Shown: in pieces, positions 47,485 through 57,800 of the stretch | Position numbering within the stretch: the stretch's first letter is position 1 | How the letters are laid out: the number at the start of each line of letters is the position of its first letter | Source: Cellulomonas marina | GTDB taxonomy: Bacteria; Actinomycetota; Actinomycetes; Actinomycetales; Cellulomonadaceae | NCBI RefSeq assembly: GCF_900111925.1 | Contig: NZ_FOKA01000008.1 | Coordinates: 124,001 to 188,000, forward strand | DNA: 64,000 bases | Direction of reading: 5' to 3' | Made by a program: the position numbers and the translations under genes | Notes under the pieces: generated by a model | Seen by the model: only the letters and a program-made list of their open reading frames with translations | Told to the model about the DNA's origin: nothing | Database searches by the model: none

Positions 47485-48447
47485 ATGCGGACGCAGTGGG
47501 GTTCGGCCACCGACCGCGGCGCGGTGCGGGAGGTCAACGAGGACGCCCTGCTGGCGCACCCCCCGGTGTTCCTCGTCGCCGACGGCATGGGCGGGCACGA
47601 CGCGGGTGACGTCGCCAGCCGCATCGCGGTCGAGGAGTTCGCCGACCTCGCGGGCCGCGGGGCCACGCCCGACGACGTGCACGCCTGCTTCCTGCGGGCC
47701 GCGCACCGCATCCGCACGGAGTTCACCGGCGGCCGCCAGGGCGGCACGACCGTCGCCGGCGTCGTCCTCACCCACGACGGCGGCCGTCCGCTGTGGCTGG
47801 TCCTCAACGTCGGCGACTCCCGCGTGTACCGGGTGACGGCCGACGGGCTGGTGCAGGTGAGCGTCGACCACTCCGTCGTCGGCGAGCTCGTCGCCGCCGG
47901 CGGCCTCGACGCCGCCGGAGCCCGGACGCACCCCGACCGGCACGTGCTCACGCGCGTGCTCGGCAGCACGGAGGTCGTCGAGCCGGACTACTGGCTGCTG
48001 CCGGCCGCCGAGGGCGACCGGCTGCTCGTGTGCTCCGACGGGCTCACGCGCGAGCTGCACGACGAGGACGTCGCCGCCCTCCTGGCGCACCCGGACCCCC
48101 AGGCCGCCGCGGCGGCGCTCGTGGACGCGGCGGTCGGGCGCGGGGCGCGGGACAACGTCACGACGGTGGTCGTGGACGCCGTCCCGGCCGGGCGCACGGC
48201 GACGGGCGTCCTGGTCGGCTCGGTCGGCGCGGCCCGGGCGGGGACCGGCCCGGTCGTCGGCCCGGCCGGTCCCGGCGTCCCCCCGGCCGACGGGTGGGAC
48301 GACGCGCGGGACGGCGTCACCGTCCCCCGGACCCCTCGTCCCCGCCCGTCCCTCGAACCCGGCGCGGTGGCCCGTCCGGACGTCGTCCCGTCCTCGCCGC
48401 CCGTCCCGACCGTCCCGCCCGTCCCACCGCCCGGAGGTGCCGCATGA
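47485..48447 (+). CDS. PP2C-family serine/threonine phosphatase
   Basis: Removes phosphate from Ser/Thr residues, presumably countering the kinase two genes downstream. The 320-residue protein has the PPM signature set: RGAVREVNEDALL, FLVADGMGGHDAGDVAS (metal Asp near 33), GGTTVAGVVL, LWLVLNVGDSRVYRV, DRLLVCSDGLTREL and GARDNVTTVVV. The catalytic domain ends near 235; a Pro/Val/Arg-rich tail follows. ATG 47485 is supported by GGGAGGGG. It overlaps the FHA gene by ATGA. Confidence 0.95.
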   Translation: MRTQWGSATDRGAVREVNEDALLAHPPVFLVADGMGGHDAGDVASRIAVEEFADLAGRGATPDDVHACFLRAAHRIRTEFTGGRQGGTTVAGVVLTHDGGRPLWLVLNVGDSRVYRVTADGLVQVSVDHSVVGELVAAGGLDAAGARTHPDRHVLTRVLGSTEVVEPDYWLLPAAEGDRLLVCSDGLTRELHDEDVAALLAHPDPQAAAAALVDAAVGRGARDNVTTVVVDAVPAGRTATGVLVGSVGAARAGTGPVVGPAGPGVPPADGWDDARDGVTVPRTPRPRPSLEPGAVARPDVVPSSPPVPTVPPVPPPGGAA

Positions 48448-49889
48448 CCGCCTCGTACCTGCCCGGTCCCTGGTGGGCCGTCGTCGGGCGCGGCGCGGTG
48501 GTCGTCGTCGAGCCGGCGGCGCCCGTCGCGCTCGTGCAGCGGCTCTGGGCGGCGGTCGAGCACCGTGGGCCCGTCGGGGTGGAGGCGGGCGACGAGCCGA
48601 CCGGCGACGTGCCGGCCGGCGCGCAGGGCCTGCTCCGGGTCCTCGAGGTGCTCGCCCGCGACGGCCTGGGCGCGGTGCCCGCGTTCGCGGCCGTCGAGCT
48701 GCGCGACGGCATGGCCCACGTGGCCGCGCGCGGCGTGCTCGTGCACGTCGCCGGGGACCGGACGACCGGCGACGTGGACCCGGACGATCGCCGGGCCGCC
48801 CACGCGCACGACGCCGGGCTGCCGGTCGTCGTCGTCGACGGGCGCGGCGCGCTCACCTGGTCCGAGCGGTCGGTGCCCGGTGCGGGGTCGGTCGAGCTGC
48901 GCCCCGACGGCGTCGCCACGGGGACGGACCACGCGGCGGGCGACGGCGCGGCGGTCCTCTGGCCCGTGCACGCCGGCGTGGTGCGTGCGGCGACGCTCCG
49001 GCTGGGGCCGGTGGCCGCCGTCGTCGTCGAGCCGCCGTTCGCCGCCGTCGCCGCGGACCCCGAGGACGCCACCGCGGGCACGGCAGACCCCGAGCTGACC
49101 GTCGCGGCCGTGCCGGAGCCCGTCGTGGCGCAGCCCGTCGTGCTCGAGCCCGTCGTGCAGGAGACCGTCGTGCGGGAGCCCGTCGTGCGGGAGCCCGTCG
49201 TGCCGGAGCCCGTCGTGCCGGAGCCCGTCGTGCCGGAGCCCGTCGTCGTGCCGGACGTCGTGGTGCCGGAGAGCGTCGTCCTGCCGGACGTCGCCGTCGC
49301 CGAGGTCCCGGCTGTCCCTGCCGGGGCTGCTCCCGAGCGGGCCGTGACCGGTGCGGCGGCCCTCGTCCTCGACGACCACGACGGCATGACGATCCTCACC
49401 GAGGAGCTCGACGAGATCCGGCGCCTGCTGCCCGGCTGGGCCGCCGACCACGCGGCGCAGACCACGGCCGACCTGGACGCGCTGCTCGCACCGGCGCCCG
49501 CGCCGGACCTGCCGCCGGCCGGCGCGGTCGAGCCCGGTCCGGTGCCGCCGCGGCGCCCCGTGCTGGAGCTCTCGACGGGTGCGCTCGTCCCGCTCGACCG
49601 GCCGGTGCTCGTCGGGCGCGCGCCGCAGGTGACGCAGGCGACCCGCTCGGGCCTGCCGCGCCTCGTCGCCGTGCCGAGCCCGACGCACGACGTGTCCCGC
49701 ACGCACGCGCAGGTGCACGCCGAGGGGCCCCTCGTCCTCGTGACGGACCTGCACTCGACGAACGGCGTCGTCGTGCGCGCGCACGGCGAGGAGGTCGTCC
49801 TCGAGCCCGGGCGCCCGACGCCCGTGACGGAGACGGACCTCGTCGACCTCGGCGACGGCGCGACGCTGCGGGTGCGGTGGGAGGACTGA
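48444..49889 (+). CDS. FHA-domain protein with a Val-Pro-Glu repeat linker
   Basis: A 481-residue cytoplasmic protein. The N-terminal 195 residues (MTASYLPGPWWAVVGRGAVVVV...) form a domain I do not recognise. Then comes a 15-bp/5-residue repeat region (EPVVP, REPVV types, about 223-272), a helical segment (DDHDGMTILTEELDEIRRLLPGW), and a C-terminal FHA domain (VLVGRAPQV...VSRTHAQVHAEGPLVLVTDLHSTNGVVV), which binds phosphothreonine. The likely role is to link the kinase to its partners. GGAGG precedes ATG 48444, which overlaps the phosphatase stop. Confidence 0.9.
   Translation: MTASYLPGPWWAVVGRGAVVVVEPAAPVALVQRLWAAVEHRGPVGVEAGDEPTGDVPAGAQGLLRVLEVLARDGLGAVPAFAAVELRDGMAHVAARGVLVHVAGDRTTGDVDPDDRRAAHAHDAGLPVVVVDGRGALTWSERSVPGAGSVELRPDGVATGTDHAAGDGAAVLWPVHAGVVRAATLRLGPVAAVVVEPPFAAVAADPEDATAGTADPELTVAAVPEPVVAQPVVLEPVVQETVVREPVVREPVVPEPVVPEPVVPEPVVVPDVVVPESVVLPDVAVAEVPAVPAGAAPERAVTGAAALVLDDHDGMTILTEELDEIRRLLPGWAADHAAQTTADLDALLAPAPAPDLPPAGAVEPGPVPPRRPVLELSTGALVPLDRPVLVGRAPQVTQATRSGLPRLVAVPSPTHDVSRTHAQVHAEGPLVLVTDLHSTNGVVVRAHGEEVVLEPGRPTPVTETDLVDLGDGATLRVRWED
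49110..49259 (+). repeat. ten 15-bp tandem units inside the FHA gene
   Basis: Ten 15-bp units on GTGCCGGAGCCCGTC; units 7-9 are identical. All stay in the reading frame. Confidence 0.9.
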
Positions 49890-49894
49890 CGCCC

Positions 49895-51859
49895 GTGCCC
49901 GCCGACCTGTCCGCGACCGTGGCACGCGCCGCCGGGCCCGCGGGGCCCGTCGTCCCCGTGGAGCCCGGGCCCGCGGTCGTCCCGCCCGTGCTGCCCGGCC
50001 TGCGGTTCCTGCACTCCCTGGGCCGCGGCGGGTCCGCCGACGTGCTCTGCTACGAGCAGGAGCACCCGCGGCGGCTCGTCGCGGTCAAGGTGCTGCACGC
50101 CGCGCCCGCGCCAGAGGTCCGCGCACGCTTCCTGCACGAGGCGGACCTGGCCGCGCGCGTGTCGCACCACCCCTCGATCGTCACCGTGCACGCCGTGACC
50201 TCGACGGAGGACGGGCGCCCGTGCCTCGTCCTCGAGCACTGCCCGGGGCCCTCGCTGGGCGACCGCTACCGCACCGAGCGCCTCGAGGTCCCCGAGGTGC
50301 TGCGCACGGGCGTGCGGCTGGCCTCCGCGGTGGAGACGGCGCACCGCGCCGGCATCCTGCACCGCGACATCAAGCCGGCCAACGTGCTCACCACCGACCT
50401 CGGCCGGCCCGTGCTGACGGACTTCGGGATCGCCGAGCACCGGCGCGCGGCGGGAGCGGCAGGCGCGGCGGGCCTGTCGGTGCCGTGGGCGCCCCCCGAG
50501 CTGCTGGCCGACGGGTCCGAGGGCGACGAGCGCTCCGACGTGTGGAGCCTGGCGGCCACGCTCTACTCCCTGCTGGCGGGGCGGTCGCCGTTCGAGGTGC
50601 CCGGTGGGTCGAACACGGCCGTCGACCTCGTCCAGCGCATCGAGCGGGCCGCGCTGCCCCCGACGGGCCGCGCCGACGTGCCGCCCGCGCTCGAGGCCGT
50701 CCTCGCGCGCGCCATGAACCGGGCGCCGGCGCGGCGGCACGGCTCCGCGCTGTCCGTCGCGCACGCGCTGCAGCAGGTCGAGCACGAGCTCGGCCTGCCC
50801 GTCACCGCCGTCGACGTGCAGGGCGAGGACGGCGAGGGGCCGCTGGTCCTGCCCACCTCCGCCCGCCGTGCGGGCGCCGCCGCCGGCCCGGTGCGAACGT
50901 CCGCCGGCCTGCCCGCCGGGGCTCGGGTCTCCGACCCGGTCGCGGCGCCGGTACCGGTCCCGCTGCCGCAGCCGCGCTCCGACGAGGACCTGCCCGACGT
51001 CACCCGGGCGCGCGCGCTGCGCCTGGCCGACGACGAGCCCGCCGGCGCGTCGTCGCCCGTCCCGGGGGCGGGCACCCCCGGCGGCACGAGCCGTGGCGCC
51101 CCCGAACCCGCTACGCGCGCCTCGGCCGACGCCGGTGCCGCCCGGTGGCGGCCCCGCCCGTCCGCCGCTCCCGCACCCGCCGCCCCGGCACCGCAGCCGG
51201 CCCCGCACGCGAGCGTGGACGGCGCGGTCGACGCCCGCGACGCGCGCGACGCCCAGGGTGTCGTCCCCGCGCCGGACGGGCTCGACGACGCGCCGACGGT
51301 CCTGCGCCGGGCCGTCGCGCTCGCGCCGTCGGCCGCACCGGACCCGACCGCACCCGCCGCGGCCGTCGCGCCGGCCGTGGAAGACCTGCGCACCGGGCCG
51401 GAGCCCGCCCCCGCCGCCGCCGCCGGCGCCCCCGCTCCGGCGACGACCCGACGGCGTCCGCGCCGGCTCACCCGGGCCGGCGCGCTCACGGCGGTCGTCG
51501 TGCTCGTCGGCCTCGGCGTCGCGTCGCTGCTGCGGCCGCCCGGGTCCGGGCCGGACGGCACCGGCGACGCGCTGACCGCGCCCGCCGACGGCGGCCTGCG
51601 CACCGAGGTCGTCCCGGCGCCGTCGGGCCTGTCGGGCGAGGTGCTCGCCGACGGCACCGTGCGCTGGACGTGGACGCGCGAGCCCGCCCGGGACGGCGAC
51701 TTCTGGCAGTGGGCGCCGGTCGACGGCTCGGCGGCGCCGGTCGTCGTCACGGAGCCCGTCGCGCTGGTGCCGGCGTCCGCAGGGCCGTGCGTGACGGTCT
51801 CGCTCGTCCGCGTCGACCGGCAGGCCTCGGCGTCGCCCGCGGTCGCGTGCGCGCCGTGA
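49895..51859 (+). CDS. membrane-anchored serine/threonine protein kinase
   Basis: A 654-residue Hanks-type kinase. Catalytic elements: glycine loop LGRGGSADV, Lys near 65 (VAVKVL), HRDIKPANVL with catalytic Asp near 158, DFGIAE with metal Asp near 176, PWAPPELL, and DVWSLAATLYSLLAGRSPF. The catalytic domain ends near 300; a Pro/Ala-rich juxtamembrane region of about 220 residues leads to one span (GALTAVVVLVGLGVASLL, near 530) and an outside domain of about 105 residues (VPAPSGLSGEVLADGTVRWTWTREP...), which resembles a single FN3-like module. The outer domain may sense the giant neighbour protein. GTG 49895 follows the FHA stop by 5 bases. Confidence 0.94.
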   Translation: MPADLSATVARAAGPAGPVVPVEPGPAVVPPVLPGLRFLHSLGRGGSADVLCYEQEHPRRLVAVKVLHAAPAPEVRARFLHEADLAARVSHHPSIVTVHAVTSTEDGRPCLVLEHCPGPSLGDRYRTERLEVPEVLRTGVRLASAVETAHRAGILHRDIKPANVLTTDLGRPVLTDFGIAEHRRAAGAAGAAGLSVPWAPPELLADGSEGDERSDVWSLAATLYSLLAGRSPFEVPGGSNTAVDLVQRIERAALPPTGRADVPPALEAVLARAMNRAPARRHGSALSVAHALQQVEHELGLPVTAVDVQGEDGEGPLVLPTSARRAGAAAGPVRTSAGLPAGARVSDPVAAPVPVPLPQPRSDEDLPDVTRARALRLADDEPAGASSPVPGAGTPGGTSRGAPEPATRASADAGAARWRPRPSAAPAPAAPAPQPAPHASVDGAVDARDARDAQGVVPAPDGLDDAPTVLRRAVALAPSAAPDPTAPAAAVAPAVEDLRTGPEPAPAAAAGAPAPATTRRRPRRLTRAGALTAVVVLVGLGVASLLRPPGSGPDGTGDALTAPADGGLRTEVVPAPSGLSGEVLADGTVRWTWTREPARDGDFWQWAPVDGSAAPVVVTEPVALVPASAGPCVTVSLVRVDRQASASPAVACAP

Positions 51860-54800
51860 GGCGGCCGGCAGCCACCGCCCGGCGGGTGACCGCGCGACCG
51901 ACGGCCCGCCCCACGGGCCGGGCGACGGTCCTCACGGCGGTCCCGCCGCGGCTGCGCCGCGCGGCGGCCCTGGTGACGGTGCCCGTGCTGGTGGCGATGC
52001 TCGCGCTCGTCGGGCGCGGGGTGCCGACGACGACGCTGGACCTCGACGACGGCGGGGTGTGGCTCACGGCCACCGACCTCGGGCGGCTGGGCCGCTGGAA
52101 CGTGCCGGTGCAGGACCTCGACGGCGGGCTCGTCGCGACGGGGACGGCGGTCGACGTGCGGCAGGACGGCGCCGACGTCCTGCTGCTCGAGGCGACCGGG
52201 CCGGCGCTCGTCGACCCCGCGGCCGTGACGGTCGCGGCGTCCGCGACCGCGCCGGGCGCCGCCGTCGCGCTCGCGGGCGGCACGGTGGCGCTCGTCGGCC
52301 CGGGGGGCGGCCTGTGGGTCCGCACGCCGGCGACGCTCGGCGGGCTCGACACCGGCACGACGCCCACGGATGCCGACCTCGGGGCGGGCGGCCGGGCCGT
52401 CGTCACCCGGTCCGGCGCGGTGGTCGCCGTCACCGCGTCGGGCGAGCTGCTCACCGGCGTCCCGGCGCCGACCGGCACCGGCGCGACCCTGCGGCCCGCC
52501 GACGCACCCCTGGCGGACCTCACCGCCGACGCCGGCGACGACGCCGACCCCGTCGCCCGACCCGTCGACGCGCTGACCGCGGTCGGCGAGGTCCCCGTGG
52601 CGCTGACCGGCAGCACCCTGCGCACGCCCGCGGGAGCGGTCAGGCTGACCGGCGACGACCTCGTCCTCCAGCAGCCCGGCCCCGCGGCCGGCACCGTCCT
52701 CGTCGCCTCGCGCACGGCCCTGCTCGAGGTGGCCCTCGACGGCTCCCGCACGGTCGAGCACCCGGCCGGTGGCGACGGGGTGCCCTCGGCGCCCGTCCGC
52801 GTGGCCGGCTGCCTGCACGGCGCCTGGGTCGGGGCGGCCGGCGCCGGCACCTCGCTGCAGGCCTGCGGCGGCGCCGCCGACGAGCGGACGCCGCTGGAGG
52901 GCGTGGGCGCCGGCACCGACCTCGTCTTCCGCGTCAACCGCTCGCACGTGGTCCTCAACGACACCCGCGCCGGCCGTGTCTGGCTGCCCGGGGTCGACGC
53001 CGCGGTGCGCACGCCCGACTGGCTGCAGGCGGTCCCGGAGGAGGACGACGGCGACGACGACGGCGACGCGCAGGGCGACCTCAGCACCCCCGTCGACGAG
53101 GCCGCGTGCACGCCCGAGTCCGCGCCGCCGCGCGCGGTCGACGACGACCTCGTCGTGCGCGCCGGCCGCACCACCGTCCTGCCCGTCCTCGACAACGACG
53201 TGGCCAGCGCCTGCGGGCTGCTCGTCGTCACCGAGGTCGAGGCGCTGCCGGCGACGGTCGGCCGGCTCGAGGCCGTCGACGGCGGCCGCCGGCTCCAGGT
53301 GACCGTGCCGCCCGACGCGCAGGGCGCCGCGGAGGTGCTCTACACCGTCGCCGACGGCCTCGGCACCTCGGCGCCCTCGACCGCGACGCTGCGCCTGACG
53401 GTGGCCGCGGAGGGCGCCGACGGTCCGCCGGTCCAGGAGACGCGCCCCCACCTCGTCGTCGAGGTGGGCGGGCAGGCCGCGCGGGACGTCCTGGCCACCT
53501 TCCGCGACCCCGACGGCGATCCCCTCCAGCTCGTGGGTGCGGCACCGGAGCCGACCGGCGCAGGTGCGGCCGCGGGCCCGGCCGCGGGGCCGGCCGCGGG
53601 GCCGGCCGCCGGGCTGACCGTCCGGTCCGAGCCCGGGGGACGCGTGACCGTGGCGGCGGCGCCCGGTGCGGCGACGGGCACGGCCACGGTGCACCTGCAG
53701 GCCTCGGACGGCAGCTCCGTCGTCGACGGCACCCTCGAGGTGGAGGTGCGCGCCGCGGGCGCGGCCGGCCTCGCGCTGGAGACCCTCCTCGTGCGGACCT
53801 TCGTCGACGAGCCCGTCGTCGTGGAGCCGCTGACCGCGCTGCGGCGCCAGCCGGCGGGGGAGCCGCGGCTGGCGGCGGTCGCCGACGCGCCGGGCGTCGC
53901 GCTGACGACCGACCTGGCCGGCGGCCGCTTCACCGCCCGGGCCGCGCGTCCGGGCACCTACTACGTCGGCGTGACGGTCGCGGTGGGGTCCGCGCAGGCC
54001 GAGGGGCTCGTCCGGGTCGACGTCGTGGCCCGGCCCGAGCAGGACGCGCCGCCGGTCGCGGTGCCCGACGTGGCCCTCGTCCGGCCGCTGGGCTCCGTGA
54101 CGGTCGACCCGCTGGCCAACGACGTCGACCCGGACGGGGGCGTCCTCGTCCTGGGCGCCGTCCGCGCGCACGGCGGCGCCCCCGTCGACGTCCAGGTGCT
54201 CGAGCACCGCTTCGTCCGCGTGGAGCCGACGCAGGAGCTGGCGGCGCCGGTCGAGCTGGAGTACGAGGTCTCCGACGGCACGACGACCGTGCGGGGGCAG
54301 ATCACGGTGCGCCAGGTCCCGGTGCAGGCCGCGCCGCGGCCCCCGGTCGTCGAGCCCGTCACCGTGGCGGTGCGCACGGGGGGCGTCGTCACGGTGCCGG
54401 TGCTCGACCACGCCACCGACCCCGACGGGGACGCGCTCGCGCTGGCCCCCGTGCTCGCCGAGCCGTTGCCCGACGGGGACGGACTGCTCTTCGTCGCGGG
54501 CGACGTGCTGCGCTACCAGGCGCCGGCGCGTGCGCTCACCACGCACGCCACGGTCACCGTGACCGACGGGACGCACGCGGTGTCGACGCGGGTGACCGTC
54601 GTCGTGCACGCGTCCGACGCCGCGACGAAGGCCCCGCCGGAGCCGCGCGCGCTCACCGCCCGGGTCTTCGCCGGCGAGACCGTGCGCATCGCCGTGCCGC
54701 TGGTCGGCATCGACCCCGACGGCGACGGCGTCACGCTCCTCGGCGCGGACGGCGTGCCCGCCCGCGGGCGGGTGGTCGCGACCGGTCCGGACTGGCTCGA

Positions 54801-57800
54801 GTACGAGGCGATGCCGGGCGAGCACGGCACGGACACGTTCACGTACGCCGTGGAGGACTGGGTCGGCCAGCGCGCGGTCGGGGCGGTCCGCGTGGGCGTC
54901 GTGCCACGCCCTCCGGGTGCCGCGGACGTCTCCGCGCGCCCCGACGACGTGCTCGTGCGGCCCGGGCAGCGCGTCGAGGTGCGCGTGCTGGCCAACGACG
55001 TCGACTCGGGCGGCTCGCCGCTGACCCTGAGGCCCGACCTCGTGCTCACCGACGCCGCGACGCAGGCGGTGCCCGTCGACGCGAACGCCGCGGTCGTCGG
55101 CTCGCGCGTCGTCGTGGACACGCCGCCCCGCGACGCCGTCCTGCACGTGACGTACACCGCGGACAACGGCCGGGGCAGCAGCAGACGAGGGCTGCTCACC
55201 GTCACCGTGGCCGCCGACGCGCCGGTGCTGCCGCCCGTCGCGCGCGACGTCGTCGTGCCCGCCGCCGACACCCGCGACCGCACGCAGGTCGCCGTGGACG
55301 TCCTGGCCGTGGCCGCCAACCCGAGCGGACCGCTGGAGGACCTGCGCGTCACCGTGCCCGCCTCCGTCGCGGACGTGGCGCGGGTGGACCGGTCGGGCCG
55401 CGTGGTCGTCACGCTCGTCGAGCACGCGCAGACCGTGCCGTTCCTGCTGACCAACACGGCCGCGCCCGCGGGGACGCCCGGGTCCTGGGCCTTCGTGACG
55501 GTGCCCGCGCTGGGCTTCTTCCCGCCCACCCCGCGTCCGCGCGCCCCGGAGCTGCGCGTCGCGGAGGGCGGCGTGCTCACCATCGACCTCGACGAGCAGG
55601 TGCAGGTCGCGCCCGGCCGCCGGCCCAGCGTGGCCGGCACCGTGCAGGCCAGCCGGTCCGCCGGAGCCCCCGTGGTCCTCGACGGGCGCACGGTGCAGTA
55701 CACGCCCGCGCCCGGGTACGCCGGGCCCGCGTCGGTCAGCGTGCCGGTCTCGGACAGGACGGGCCCGGACGACCCGCACGCGCGCCTGGCGACCGTGACG
55801 CTGCTCGTCACCGTCTACGCCGTCACCGACCACCCGCCGACGTTCGCCGCGGACGTCCTCGACGTCGTGGCGGGCGGGGACGCGGTCGAGATGGACCTGA
55901 ACCGCTGGGTGCACGGCCCCGCCGGCGCCGACGACGCGGCGCAGGGCTTCACCTTCACGCTCGCGGCCGCGGTGCCGGCCGGGTTCCGGGCGACCGTGGA
56001 CGACGACGTGCTGCGCGTGTCCGCCGACCCGGCGACGCCGCGGGGGAGCACCGCGCGCCTGTCGCTGCTGGTCGGCTACGGGCGGGCGGGCCTGCTGCCC
56101 GTCGAGGTCGAGGTGCGCGTCCTGGCGAGCATGCAGCGCACGGCCAGGGTCGCGGACCGGACGGTCGTCACCGCGGCCGGGCGGCCCGTCGTCGTGGACG
56201 TGCTCGCCGGCGCCTACAACCCGTTCCCCGGCACGCCGCTGGAGGTCGTCGGGGCGACGGTCGACCCCTCGGTGGACGCCTCGGCCGGCGTCGCGGCGGG
56301 CACCGCCACCACCGACGGCACGACCGTCACGGTGGCGCCCGCGCCCCGCGGGTCCGGCACGGTCGTCGTACGGCTGCGGGTGCGCGACGCGACGCACGAC
56401 CCGCAGCGCGAGGTCGCCGCGACCGTCACGGTCGTCGTGCGGGACCGTCCCGACGCCCCGGGCACGCCCGCGGTCGTCGAGGAGGGCGACCGCACGGTGG
56501 TGCTCGCCTGGTCGCCGCCCGACGCGCACGGCGACCCCGTGACGGGCTACCGCGTCGTCGCCTCGCCCGGCGGGCTCGAGCAGGCCTGCGCCGGCACGAC
56601 GTGCACGGTCGGCGGCCTGACCAACGGGCAGACCTACACGTTCACCGTCGCCGCCCGCAACGGCGTCGACTGGTCCGAGGCGAGCGCGCCCTCCGCACCG
56701 GCGCACCCGGACGCCGTGCCCGGCGCCCCGGGCACCCCGGTGGCCACGCGCGGCGACGGCAGCCTCGTCGTGGAGTGGACGCCGGCCCCGTCGACCGGGT
56801 CCCCGGTCAGCGGGTACACCGTCGAGCTGAGCCCGGCCCCGGTCGGGGGCCCGGCCACCACGACGGTCACCGGGACGCGCGTGACGCTGCCGAGGCTGAC
56901 CAACGGCACGGCGTACGCCGTGCGGGTGCGGGCGACGAACGCCGCCCCCGCACCCGGCCCGTGGAGCGCCTGGTCGGTGCCCGTCAGCCCGGCCGGCGTC
57001 CCCGCGGCCCCCGCCGTCACCGCGACGCGGCAGGAGAGCGCGGCGGACGGCGAGGCGACCGTCGAGGTGACGTGGGCCGCGCCGGCCGGCAACGGCGACG
57101 ACGCGCTCACCTACCAGGTCCGGGTCGACGGCGGTGCGCCGGTGGACGTCGGCACCGCGCTGGCCTGGACGATCACGGACGCGGTGCGCGGCCGCGCCTA
57201 CGCCGTCGACGTGCGGGCCCGCAACGTGGCCGGCACCGGACCCTGGGGCAGCGCGACGGGGGAGACGTGGAGCGCCCCGGGCGCACCCGGGGCCGGCACG
57301 GCGGCGGCGGTCGAGCCCGCGGCCGGGGTGCCGTGGGGCCGGGGCGTCGCGCGCTGGACCTGGACGCCGCCCGCGTCGGCCGGCGGGGCCTCGCTCCGCG
57401 TCGCGCGCTACGAGCTGGAGGGCTGCGCGGCCGACGGTGCCACCGCCTGCACCCGGACGGACCTGATGGCCGGGACCGTCGACGGGGCGCGGGTGCGGGC
57501 TGTCAACGACCGCGGACTGGCGGGTCCGTGGACGGAGCTGGGGCAGGTCGTCGTGCGCACCGCTCCGGACGCGCCCGCCGTGGACGTGGGCCCGGGGACC
57601 GCGGTCGACGAGGTGGCGGTCGCCGTCACCGAGGGCGGTGACGGCGGGGCACCGGTGACGGTCCGGCGCTGGCGCGTCGACGGCGGTCCCTGGCGCGAGG
57701 GCCGGCCGCCGGCGGTCCTCGAGGCGGACGGCGGTGCGGCGACCGTGGCGGTGGAGGTGCTCGTCGGCAACGCGCTGGGCACCGCGACGGGCGCGGGCTC

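Noticed and set aside
49110..49259. 15-bp array in the FHA gene considered as CRISPR or a mobile-element end
   Set aside because: Units are contiguous, in frame and inside a coding gene; no inverted ends or target duplications.
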